The notes under the pieces were generated by a model. The model had not been told where the DNA came from. It did no database searches and saw only the letters and a list, made by a program, of their open reading frames with translations. From NCBI GenBank assembly GCA_022578605.1, contig MU394103.1, positions 242,101 to 306,100 on the forward strand: a DNA stretch of 64,000 nucleotides. Direction: 5' to 3'. Position 1 is the stretch's first letter. Every line of letters begins with the position of its first letter. Source of the stretch: Camillea tinctor. Taxonomy: Eukaryota; Ascomycota; Sordariomycetes; Xylariales; Xylariaceae. The position numbers and the translations under genes are program-made. Below are positions 47,273 to 58,800 of the stretch, in pieces.

Positions 47273-47394
47273 CAGACAGACAGACAGACAGCATCTAGTA
47301 TTTGTTGTTTGTTGTTGCTGCTGTTGCTGCAGTGTCAACCAAAGTCGGTATTGTAGTAAATGATAGAATGGCTTCGCTGTCTGTCTGTCTGTCT
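47273..47394. repeat. Inverted pair of GACA/TGTC tetranucleotide arrays
   Basis: A CAGA/GACA array (47273-47292) and a CTGT/TGTC array (47376-47394) are reverse complements over about 19 bp and lie about 83 bp apart. As RNA or single-stranded DNA they could pair into a long hairpin. Confidence 0.7.
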
Positions 47395-50300
47395 TTGCTG
47401 GTGCATCCTCGGTTGCCCCAAAAAAAGAAGTTTATTTTCTTTTTTTTCTTTTCCCTCTTTCTTTCTTTTTTTCCCCTCTCATCCTCTCAATGTGAGTCAG
47501 TCCTTTCGCCGTTTTCCAACTGCTTGTCTGTCTGGTGCACAAGTTTCGGGTGACTTGTGCTACTGACGATAAGAATTGACATGCCCCATTTGCTTTTAGA
47601 TCATCGAAGCTTAGGAACTGGTTGGTTAATCATTTTTAGCAGGGCTGGAACTTCGGCCATTAATAGACCAAGTCTCCATCCAAGTTTTGTTCTTCCCCCC
47701 CTCCCATACAAGTTGAGATGAGAAAGAAACTGCATAAAAAAACAATGTAATAATACATTGCCTTGAATCGAGAGCAAACATACCAACTTTGAGAAAATAA
47801 AACAAAACCAAAGGTAGTTTATTTGTTTTCGTGAATGATAAAAAAGAAGAAGGATCTCGGAATTTGGCGCTGTACTGGTTAGTGGTGTCAGTGATGATGA
47901 TGAGCAGCCTGTCGCGGCTTGTGTTTGACCCTTGCATTCTCCTTTGAGTGGAGGCCCATCCCGGTCTCTTAATCCATCGTTGGCCATGGCCGTCTGCGCA
48001 ACGTTAGGTGCCCACAGCCCATACCATCATGCTCCGACACGATTTCTGCCGGAATGCCCGCTAGAATTTTTTTTGCTAGTTGTCGACGATGATTTCTGCT
48101 ATCGAGACCTTTTCGTGGGTGAAAATAGCACGTAAGTGCTGGTTTTCTTGTCGCTTGTCCTGGCCATATCCACGGGTGAAATACCCCATTTGAAGTACTG
48201 TACGGTTCCCATACCGTTTTGAGGGGGGCAGTGATGTAAGTGGGAAAGCCAAATTGGGGGTGAAGAAACAACCACGACAAAAAAAACCAGAACGCACGAA
48301 TTTGTAGAACAGGAAATGACAATAAATGAGGGGAAGAAAATGTGGTAAGAGAGGGAAAGAGTTTGAAAGAAAGAAGAAAAGGAAAGGGAAAAGAGAAGAG
48401 AGAAAAAGAGAGAGAAAAACGAGACGGTCACAAGGGAACGGGGGGAAGGGGTGGCAGATAGGCAGGCCGGCCTTATTAGGTACGGTAGAGCACGAGTGAA
48501 AACGGAGAATGTTCGCAACACACAACTCTAGCGAATTGGCCATGATAGACAGATCCAATGTACACAGTGACTTACAGGCTATGTACAAGTATGTATTGGA
48601 TCAGCAAAACCCGGTCAGGGCAGAATGAGGAATTGAGGAGCAGAAGACGAGAAGGGGAAATAGCCCAGTGAACAAACGACGATTCAATTTTTCTATTATT
48701 TCTGTTCTGGACATTTCATCCATCATCATTGATCACAGGATGGACTTAGACTAGTACCGAAATTCTCCGCAAGCTCCAATATGTGCCAATACCAAACGCC
48801 AGCGGCCAGCGGTGAAAAACTCTGGGTAGGATAGCCGGGTTTCTTCAGAAGCTTTTTTTTGTCCTTTTCCTTATTGTTTTTTTTAACTCATACCATTCCT
48901 TAGAGAATATAGAGTCCTACCTAATGTGTAATGCGATATGTGAAATGCTTGATCATCATCTCTTAATCCACCTTCTAGTCAAGGTTTTTTTTATTGATTA
49001 TCATTATTGTTTTCTTGTTTGTTTCTATAACATGTGTTTCGTCCTTCCACCCCATCCATGTTTAGTACTCTTTCTTCCCCCCTCCCTTCTCCCCCCCGGT
49101 GTCTCAATTGCCAGCCACCGGAACGACCACATAATCGAGATTAGATTTTTGGTTCCATTCTCGCGAGGGCGGCACCTTAGGTGCATAATTCCTCTCCAAG
49201 GAAGATCTTCGGCATGGCATGCTAGTTAGTACGGGTAACCTATTATGTGCGTTATGCTGCCAACTAGGTTAGGTAGAATGGAGAATAAAGAATATGTATG
49301 ATGATGATAGCGGTGGTAATTGATGGTGGGCTAGAGTCGACGCGACCGTTTCGGTGCTGTGCTTGCAGATAAAACAAGAGCAACCCGAAGGAAGAAACGA
49401 AGTTCTGACCTAGCTTGGTTCATGATTATTTGACTCTACTCTTACCTACTCTCATTCATCACTTTATTCATTCCGTCTATCCATCTTTCTTTTCTTTTTC
49501 GAAACCCATGTTCGTGCCGATGATGATAATGTGTCCGATCAAATTCGTCTATCGTCCTGCCTACTTGAGGTCGTTACTAAAAGTTGACAGACAGCTTAGT
49601 TAGATCCACCATCTTGCAGTATATAGTGTACCGCAAACGATAGATGGTGCGATTGACCACTGCACACATGACATATTATGACAAGTAATTCGTCGTTCCT
49701 GGCATTTTGAGTGGTAGGGGAGGGACCGGAAGCTGTAGGAACCTGGCCGCTTGGGAAAGTTATGAATAACTAGAAAGAAACCTCTTCCCCTCTTCCTCTT
49801 CCTCTTCCTCTTCGTCACCCTCTTCTTTTTCCTCTCTTCCTTTATTCCTTCATCTTTTCTTCACACCCCCAATACGACCTCACCATGAAAATTTCATATC
49901 CAACTTTTCAGAAAGCCGTCTATCCGTGAAGCCCAAACTGTTCATTCTATTTTATGCTACGGGCCCGAGGATTGGGGAGGAGTAGTTGGTCAGAATGGGT
50001 AGAGGGGATGATGAGGGGATGAAAGGATGAGAGAGGATTGGCGATTATGATGCCGTACCTAGTTTTAGCCAGTCGGAGACCCTACTTGGGTCTAGACATC
50101 CTCGTCAATAATATCTATACGACGGGAAAAGATTGCCTACCGCTTGGCACCTATTGAATGGCCATGCCATGGACGCAATAGCACGGCCCGCTACATGAAG
50201 GAGAGTAGAAATAACGAGCGGATGAGGTGAGACAATACTAGTGATTTGGAGTGATTTGGACCAGTACGGCTAGATGGGACATGCAATGTGTCGCTGTCCG

Positions 50301-50532
50301 ATACATGTGGTAGTATGTACATGTAAGAGCGAGTGTTCCTCGCGTTACACTATGCACATGAACCCCCATCTTCCCATCTTTCGTCGAGTTCGTTGCTCGT
50401 ACGGGACCATCGCTACAGGTTTACTACAAGTTATCGATGCGAAGCGATGCAATGCGATGCGGGTGGCAATGCAGACACAGGCAAAGGTCGGCGAGGCACC
50501 GGTACGGGTATGGATACGGACACTTGGTGATG

Positions 50533-50554
50533 AACAAACAAACAAACAAACAAA
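50533..50554. repeat. AAAC tetranucleotide repeat
   Basis: About five copies of the AACA/AAAC unit. Confidence 0.8.
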
Positions 50555-50685
50555 TTAGCATGGGAATTGAGCTCACCGTTATGGAGCATAAAACATAACT
50601 TGTCTTTCTTTCTACCTATTATCCATTACTTGGAATGGCAATACAACTTTAGCAGTATGTATTAGATTTGGGGCGGGACGTCATC

Positions 50686-50711
50686 CACACACACACACAC
50701 ACACACACACC
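50686..50711. repeat. CA dinucleotide repeat, about 13 units
   Basis: An uninterrupted CA run in the gene-free stretch; a good strain-typing microsatellite in principle. Confidence 0.85.
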
Positions 50712-51502
50712 AGTTCAATGATACGCAAAATCAAAATAAAAAAGCAAGCGAGAGACCCTGATGATCCATCCCCAATACTAAAACTGTGATGGGTGGAGAA
50801 AAGATGTTTAAACTTACATAGTACATGACTTGGAGTGTGGAGGTAGTAGATACACTACATCTTTGTCAATTTCGAAACGCACGAGACGCATAATGTATAC
50901 CAATACAAAATATGTAGGTTATACCCGTTTCTTACATAGTTGAACTTAACTATACACCTGCATATGCAGTGTATTGACTTAAAGTTTGGGGTGCTGGGAA
51001 CGTATAAACTATAATATAGTAAATGTAAACAAGCAGTTAGATGCGTTAGGTAGGTATATATGCGTAAGTTGCTGGCTGTACTCCGTACTGCTAGTGGACT
51101 GACTGTACGATAGCTAATACATAAAGTGGGGACACACTACAACTAACCTAGATAAGATACGGTACACAGCTGCCAGAGTCTCTTTTATAGAATCCGTATT
51201 AATACTCTTCTTACTATGTTGCTACTTATTACTTAGTACTTCGATGGTATTACTACCTGCTTTATAATAAAAGAGTCCTGGCCTGCATCATCGCCATCTC
51301 TATCAAGTATAACTCTTTCATCCCCCCATCCCCATCTCTTCGTCCCTCGGGATGTCTCCATTCTTCGGGGTTCAAACCCGGTCTTTTCGTTTCACACACA
51401 TCTCGTTGGCTACCTTTATATGCATACCTAAACATACCGCTAGAGGGGGGCTCTTAGGACAGTGATTTTCACTGGTATACATGTTGACAGTCTATTCGAC
51501 TG

Positions 51503-52859
51503 CTACTCGAACTTTCGAGGCACGTAATGCACATTCAACTCTGGTTTGTCGTAGATCGTATACACCTGAATCTTATCCATCCAATCATAACTATCCTTGG
51601 CCAGCTCAAAGTCGAAGTTCCAGACCAACCGGGCCAGAATCAAACGCATCTCGGCCCATGCCAGGCTATAATGATAGGCAAAAACATTAGCTTCAATCCC
51701 TCGAAATTACTCGGTTCGGCTCAGAGCCATTCCATGGTATCACTTACTTCTTGCCTAGACAATTACGCGGCCCGTATGAGAAAGCCTGCACCATATCAAG
51801 ACGGTCGCCTTTGTAGCGTGGGTCACCCAGCCACCGTTCGGGAGCGAACTGTTCTGCTTGCGTGAAGTATTTCGGGTTGCGGAACATGGGCCAATGCCAG
51901 ATTTCCATTACTGTCTGTGGGAGAGCATGAGAGTCAGTACCTCGACTGTCGATGGGCGAATGTGCTAAATCCTCACCTTTCCGGGTATATATTCACCAAA
52001 GGCCGTGGCCCCTTCCGGTGGTGTCATCCGTGGAACGCCGCAGGGTACAGCTGGGAAGAGACGGAGAGTTTCCTCGAGAACTGCGTTGAGGTATCGAAGA
52101 CTTTGGGCGTTGTTGATGTTGATTTGGTCTTCGCTTTCAAATGCGGTGCGAACTTCGTTGAGGAGCTTTTCTTTAATGTCTGGGTTCTTACCAAGGAAGA
52201 ACGTCGTGCCTGATAGCGTCGTCGCTGTCGTTTCCGAGCCAGCTACGACGAAAAGTCGCGCGTTTGAATCAACTTCCTTGTCACTTAAGAACTAAATAAA
52301 AAAGCCGGTGTCAGTAAGTGTCGCATTTATGCGTAGTGTATAAACCACATACCCCTTCACGGTGCTTCCGCGTCATGTAGTAAACAAAGTCGGGGCGTTG
52401 CAAGTCCAGGGACATTCTCTTCCCTAGGTTTGCTTCTACCAGAGCATTAGTTGTGGCGAGTTTTTCTTGGAGAGATTTCGGGATAAACTTAATTCCCAGA
52501 GATCTCGGAACTGGCAGTCGTAAGAACATCCAGTTGAAAGCACCGTATTTGAAAAGATCGAATATCATCTCAACCCATGGATGGTTTGTGCCTTTTTCTA
52601 AGGCTCCAAATGATTCACCGAAAGCGAGATCGCCTATGATGTCGAATGTGATGTAGTTGAACCATCTTACAGCATTCTGGGCAATGCGGCCTTCGTCGCC
52701 CTTCTCCCGTATTCCCTGTATAAGAAGGTCAACGTAGTGTTTGATGAGGTCCTCTTGTGCTTGTAAAGCCTGGGCTGAGAAAGCATGGGCGAGCAATCGT
52801 CGTTGCCACGCATGGCCCTCTCGCTCAACTGTGTCCTCAAATGTTAATTAAAGGTCTCC

Positions 52860-52891
<32 letters not shown>

Positions 52892-53391
52892 CCTTTGAAT
52901 ATCACATACTTTGAATAACGCTCAACTCGGGTCCACCTTGGAAGAAGCCAGGTACTTTGCCTATCTCTTGTTCGCCAGCCTTTTTGTGCCCCATTATTTC
53001 CTTCCAAGCTTGAGGTCCGTTAAAAGCCAAATGATCTGGCCCAAGACGAACAGTTTCGCCATATTTTTCGTGAAGCTCTCTCACTTTTCGATGGGCATTG
53101 CCGCTAACAAATGTTATAGCGTAAGGGATACTCGAGATGGCCCAAAGTCTAGGACCGGGATACTTTCGAAGGGGGTGAAAGAATAAATTGTATATAACCG
53201 TGTATAAGAAATAGCCCACTCCCTGGCCTCGTCGTCAGTAAGTGAGCAAAACCAATTCTACTTTGAGGCCACCGAACTCCGTTCTCAAAGTTGTCTTTAT
53301 GTAGAACACTCACCAGCAATACAGTCCCTATTAATATTGGAGCAAGGGTCAACCCACCAATAGGTAGGATATAGTCAGGTATAGTCGCCAT
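51503..53391 (-). CDS. Cytochrome P450 monooxygenase, six exons
   Basis: A 503-aa P450 rebuilt from exons 53314-53391, 52910-53222, 52353-52828, 51977-52291, 51748-51914 and 51503-51665, all joining in frame. Exon 1 encodes the membrane anchor (IGGLTLAPILIGTVLL). Then come YNLFFHPLRKYPGPRLW, HEKYGETVRLGPDHLAFN, the C-helix WQRRLLAHAFS, an I-helix AGSETTATT (about 306-314, with Glu where Asp is usual), EETLRLFPA, APERWLGD, and the haem loop FSYGPRNCLGKN with ligand Cys446, whose last codon is split by an intron. The pattern resembles CYP65-like fungal P450s that act on terpenoid mycotoxin-type scaffolds; this is a family-level resemblance only. The second intron holds a 24-base A run on the plus strand. 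The exon 3 start was chosen among three nearby AG sites because only that one keeps the frame. Confidence 0.88.
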
Positions 53392-55854
53392 ACTATATTC
53401 CGCAACGGGAACCTTATTGCATGGACTTGGTCGGAGTTGTTATACTGAGTAGTCAAAAATTTACACCTTGGATGACCAAACTGCATAGATTAATAAACTG
53501 ATGTTCTTCCTGACTAAAGTGTTTTGAACAGACTGGCCTGCTGCTGGTATTTATATATCTAGCTTCAAAGCGCTGCCTGCTCCCTCCCCCCTCCCCCCTC
53601 CAAAGTCCCAAGGTGCGGTATAGTATTTGCTGCTTCGGCAGTATGCATCTCGCAAGAGTTGTTATGTGGTTCGAATACATGGAAGAATATATGAGCCGTG
53701 GCGGAGGTTCACGTATCCGTTGTGCCATGCCTTGGAAGCACTCCCAACCCTTAAGCCATAAGAAATGGCCAATAGAAGTTTCTGTTTTTGTAAAGTCTAT
53801 GCGTTATGCCAAGACATTATATCTCTTGTCTGCTTCTCATGAACCATTCTTGAAATACAATGTTCATCCGAGTCCACCAGATCTTGGTGTATTGGCATTC
53901 AGATGGCGACGTGATCAAGTCCCGATTTTGTTGACGTGCAGCACATCTGTCTGCTTTCCCTGGTTTCAAGACGGCAGACGGAGGCCATTTAAACCCCGAT
54001 AGCTAGGTCGCACCCGGGTAAAAGAATCTACCATCCATTTCAGGTCCGTGAGGACCCTGTATATGCCCGCTTTGATAAGCGGCTACGCGGGGTTGTATCT
54101 TCGGACAATCGGCCGAGTTATACTTCGCATAACCTCGTCCGATCGGTCGGGTTCGGCTAACTAATGAATATGAGCGCCCAGGAGCGGCTGATGAACTAAG
54201 TACTAACTCTATCTAAAGACTCACGATGCAGCCTCAGAAGTAGATGTGAATATTCTTGTTATATAGCAACTCAAGATAGCTATCTCAAGCGTGGTCGCCA
54301 TCTACTACCCCTAATAATACGATCGGTTTTCTCCATCCTGTCTATGACCTTGGTAATTTAATAATTTGAAGAAGGAAATGATTTGTAGAGGTGAGATTAA
54401 CTACATACTACTTTAGACATCTCGCTAAAGAGTGAAGTAGTATGGGTAAGAATGGTGTATTAGGGCTCATGGGGGTGGTTGTGGGTTGTAAAGGTGATGG
54501 TGTATGTAAAGGTGATGTCGTATGAGTTTACAATAGCCACTGGAATAATTCATATATAGGGACCCAGCTCTGCAAGAGCGTAGCGGACAGCTGATATGTC
54601 GGGAGATTTTACATCCCGTCAGAAAAAGGCGTCAGAAAAATGTTGACTCTCCGGATCTAACCCCTTTTTGTTCAAACCTCATTATATACGCAAAAAGACT
54701 GAAAATAAAAATATTAAAAAATACAGACATGTTTACAGAGCCTTTAATAGTTTAGTTTTTTACTTGTAATAATTTAAAATAAAAACTTTAGATACATTGT
54801 TGTATGTGTAATTAAGTACATCGAAATCGAAGAAGTAGATGGCTCGTGCGGGAGAGTCAACTTTTTTCTGACGCCAGCCTGCCCGTATGGTAGAAACAGT
54901 AGGTAGTGTGGGGCTTGGCCCCCTACGTAAGGAAATATTAGTGGCTGTTGTAAACTAGAGAGACTAGCATTCTTACATGCCACAATCCCCCCATACATTA
55001 ATACCACATATAGGTATTACCACACCCGGGTAAGACAGTTGCGGTGGCTGAGTTGATATTGGACAAAGCCACAGTCACTTGCATTACCTACCTAGCCTCA
55101 GCGGGCACTGGGTTGGTAATTACATAATCTCACAGGAAAGTTACACCAAGTTGCCCGAGCCAATCAGAGTTCAAGAAAGACAATGTACGCAGTTAAAGTA
55201 GTTGAAAGACTGTTGATGCTGAAAGACTGCTTAATCCGGATTGATACTATATAATTCATCAAAGACTTACGGGATGCCCGGTCGTAACACATTGCATTGT
55301 TGACGTAATTACCTATTTTCAACTGCTCTTCAACTAGAATTGCAAATATTAGTCGAGGTGTCCAGAAGCGAGCTTACCACCCCAAAGAGCAGAACTCTAG
55401 GTCTCGCCACTAACATATACTTCTCAATCCAAAGAAAACCACTAATGTCTGAACGTATATACTGGAATTTTCTTAACGATTATATATCCAGATTTTCTGT
55501 AGCGTAGGTAGTTTGCTCATCAGATGAAGAAATCTGGACTAAGGTAGGGATAAAGGGGAATTTCCGGACTTGCTGAAAGAAAGGGAGTCCTTCTTTGTTC
55601 TCACAGACGGGAACGGCGTAGTCTGCATTTTTTTAGTATAATAAAAATAGGCCTGTCGCAATGAAAGAGGGACGACGAAATCTGTACCCATGTCTAGTTC
55701 CATGTGAAGTTACAAATACTAGATATCCTTCCAATTGGTATTCTAATATGCCTAAGGCACTTGCAAACTGAGACAAGTGATAGAGAGACACACACAAACA
55801 CACACACATATAGAGAGAGAGTGAGACCGAAACAGAGACAGATAGAAAGTCACT
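53392..55854. other. Intergenic with MITE-like element and hairpin
   Basis: This spacer separates the P450 and kinase-fusion genes, which point away from each other. It contains the inverted-repeat element at 54628-54875 and a smaller CGG-rich inverted repeat near 54094-54150. The 129-codon frame at 53613-54002 has no domain. The last 100 bp before 55855 are CA/GA-rich and likely form the leader of the kinase-fusion gene. Confidence 0.5.
54628..54875. mobile_element. MITE-like element, 248 bp with 25-bp terminal inverted repeats
   Basis: The left end 54628-54652 (GGCGTCAGAAAAATG then TTGACTCTCC) and the right end 54851-54875 are reverse complements at 24 of 25 positions. The 198-bp interior is very AT-rich and has no coding frame, as expected of a non-autonomous miniature element. 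I see no clear target-site duplication, and part of the left end (GTCAGAAAAA) is also repeated just outside it, so the exact borders may be a little different. Confidence 0.65.
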
Positions 55855-58800
55855 ATGGCGGCGAATGCGAACGTCCCGCAACAGCCCAGAAACTATACCG
55901 AAGAAGTCCAATTGGCTAATTACCAGTGGCGCCAGTATAGAGAGCACGGGAGGGATGTGAGATGGAATCCTCAGGAAGTGGGACAGGCGCACGCCACCTA
56001 CTCGAGAATCCGTACCCCCACCAGGCACCGGAATCGGTATTATGTCAACGATGCTTGGAGGCAGGTCCCCTTCGCCCCGCTGGACTCGGGCCCGGCGATC
56101 GACGTGGCCCGGAACGTGAACAGGGCATTGTACCCCTACAATGCCGAGGCCCAGGACCGGCTGCGGGAGCTGGAAACCCTCCTCCGGAAGAACGGCAGGT
56201 GGGTTCGCCAGAAAGTCCTAGGGATCGGCGGCAACGGGCTCGCCGTCCTCTACAAGTACTTCGCGTCCGGGAGGAAGGTCGGCAGGGACGTCGTGGCGAA
56301 GGTGTCCCTTAACGGGATGCATGACGACCATATTCGTATCGAGGAGATGAACATGAGGGTACGTGGTTAGACTGTCTCCTCCCACCCCATCCCTTTTTTT
56401 CCCTCAGTTCTTTTATTTCCGTGTTGTTCTCCCTCCTTCACAGGCCTGTTCCAACTCAAAAGAACAATAAAGTTCGGAGTGAGGGAGAAGGGTGGGAGAA
56501 TTGATGATGTATGGCTTTTCTTTTCGAGGGGCTAACGAAAAATCTTGCGTCCATGTGTAGAAAATGAGAAAAGCCGCCCACTGCGTGCAGGTCATCGACC
56601 CCAAAGAAGTGGGCATGCCGTCGCCGCCCCATTTCGTCCGGCCTCAGTACGACGAGGATTCGAGTGGGGAGGAGAGTTCAAGCGGCAGCGATACGTTCGA
56701 CTTCGAGCAGGGGCAAAGGCGGCGCACTAGGGCCCAGACCCGAGCAGCAAGTGAGTTTTTTTTTATATCAGAACCATCCGTTAAATCCTTTTCTACGCCG
56801 TCTCTAGTGATCTCGGGATGAAGCTTGCATCGTTCTAGTCAAGCGGAGGTCCTATACGTTTCTTGATACCCGACATACGGGATATCAAGGGTATAGAACA
56901 CAGAGGTTTACTATTTAGAGTGAATAGCTAACCCCTTGTACCATAGAGGCTGGGAAGACTCACAAGGTTCCGAACAATAAAAGGGAGGAGCGCAGAAGGA
57001 AGCGACGTGCTCAGCTTGAATCGGACGCCAATAAGGCCGCGAATAACCAAAAAAGGGAAGACGTGATCTTCATGGAGTACATGGAGAACGGTACACTAGC
57101 ATCGCTGATCTGGAAGCTCCAGACTGATAAGAAGGATGGAGGACGGATCCCGAACCGGGTTCTCTGGTCTTTCTGGCTTTGCTGTAAGTTCACACCCCAT
57201 CCTTCTTCCGCCTCTAAAAGAGTCTGATGTAGCTGACCAAGATTACCAGTGGTCCGGGCATGTATTGCTATGCGTGTAAGTACTCCTAGAGACTCTTTAT
57301 ATCTCCCATCACCGCTTGTCTTGGAGCTTTGGGCTTCTCTTGGTCCTACGTTTCGGCTTTCAAAGTCTGGGCTTAGCGGATACAAGTCTTTCAAGCTGAG
57401 AAACAAAGCCCTAGAACACAAAAAGACGATGACTTAAATAGGTTATGTGCTAACTCTTTATCAATAAGTGGCCGGCTAGGAAGGTACATCCTGCGCGAAG
57501 GCCACCCAAGGGCCCTGCAGGGAGCATGCGTGAGGATATTGCTCGACGTTCGGGAATGTACCAGGAGCTTGTAAATTTAGGGATACCGATTTGGTTGGAA
57601 AAAGATTATGTGCCGTTGATGCAACAGTACGACGTTTTTAAGGATGACTTGATCGAAACTATCCCGGACGACAACTTGGCAGGGCGATATACGAACATGG
57701 TGCATTTTGATATTGATCCTATGAATAGTGCGTCACTGACCCCTTTTTGAGTATATGTTGATATTTCTTTTCTTGGTCTCGGCTAACACTCCCGGGTTAT
57801 AAGTTTTCATCGACAAGATTGAAATAAATCCCGCGCAACCGGACAAATGGGATAATGTGATTCAAACCGCTGCTGCGTTGCAAAACGCAAAGGGGCCAGC
57901 AGCAAATAAGACAAACTATAGCACGGATGATGGTTTCGAATCACCTTCTCCGGGTAGGGCTAGGAGGGGTATGAAGCGTAAGCGGAAGGACACCAAGTTC
58001 CTACCGATAAAGAAGAGAGTGGGCAGAGCACTTGGCGAGCACGAGCTCGTCCCGCGGATCAAAGTAAGCATCCCTCGATTGTTCAGCGCAGTATCTATCT
58101 TGCGGTACCGGACCTAACGTGTTGGTTTGTAGATAGGAGATTTCGGAGCGGCCGTTAATGTGAAAAAGGGCAAACGCAAGTAAGGCGCCATAAACATATA
58201 CCATATAACAAAGTCTCGGATGGTAAAGGGATATTCTGTGCTAACCCAAGTTTTTTTTCCCCTTGTAGTGATTATTACCGGACGTTGAGAAACAGAACTA
58301 AACGTGGATTCCACGCTCCGGTAAGCCTCATTCCTGCTGTTGCTGCTTCACATTTGCCTTCCTTGAGGTGTTTCTTGATATGACTAACATCCACACAGGA
58401 ACAATTCGGACCTGAATGGGATTTAGTCCCCGTGACCAGAGATGGTCGGGAATTGGCAAGCTCTGATGTCGCAGGCTACTACGGGCCGGAACACAATATC
58501 TATGGTATAGCTCTTGTAAGTCTCATTCCGTTTTCAGGGTCAAGTTTGCTGTATTGCCGCCAACCATTGCTAACGGGGAGGCTGTAGGTGATGTGGGTTC
58601 TGATCACCAAACTTGAACCTCCCGCGCCCCCGGATCCCCAAGTCCCTTACAATCAAGTAAACCGACAACCTGGGCAAAAAGATAGGAGGGACTTCAGAAG
58701 GTATCGCAGGGCCTACAAACGAGTAAGTTCCCTCCAGAAGCTACCACATGTGATTTGGGGTTCTGAGCCGGGTTGCGTACTAACTCCAACCCCCCCTTTC

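Larger units (their letters stand above)
43583..51502. other. About 8 kb without a supportable gene, rich in simple repeats
   Basis: This is the 5' side of Swi1 and the 3' side of the next P450. All open frames are short, mostly in purine or pyrimidine runs, and none shows a domain. Simple repeats include GAT units (44579-44598), CA runs (47025-47042 and 50686-50711), mirrored GACA/TGTC arrays (47273-47394) and AAAC units (50533-50554). A long Swi1 leader with introns, a non-coding transcript, or nothing functional are all possible. Confidence 0.45.

Noticed and set aside
47601..47987. 128-codon minus-strand open frame in the gene-free stretch
   Set aside because: The predicted protein has no recognisable features and lies amid simple repeats.
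51355..51400. GGGTTCAAACCC motif resembling a tRNA B box
   Set aside because: No matching A box, acceptor stem or anticodon arm can be found upstream at tRNA distance.
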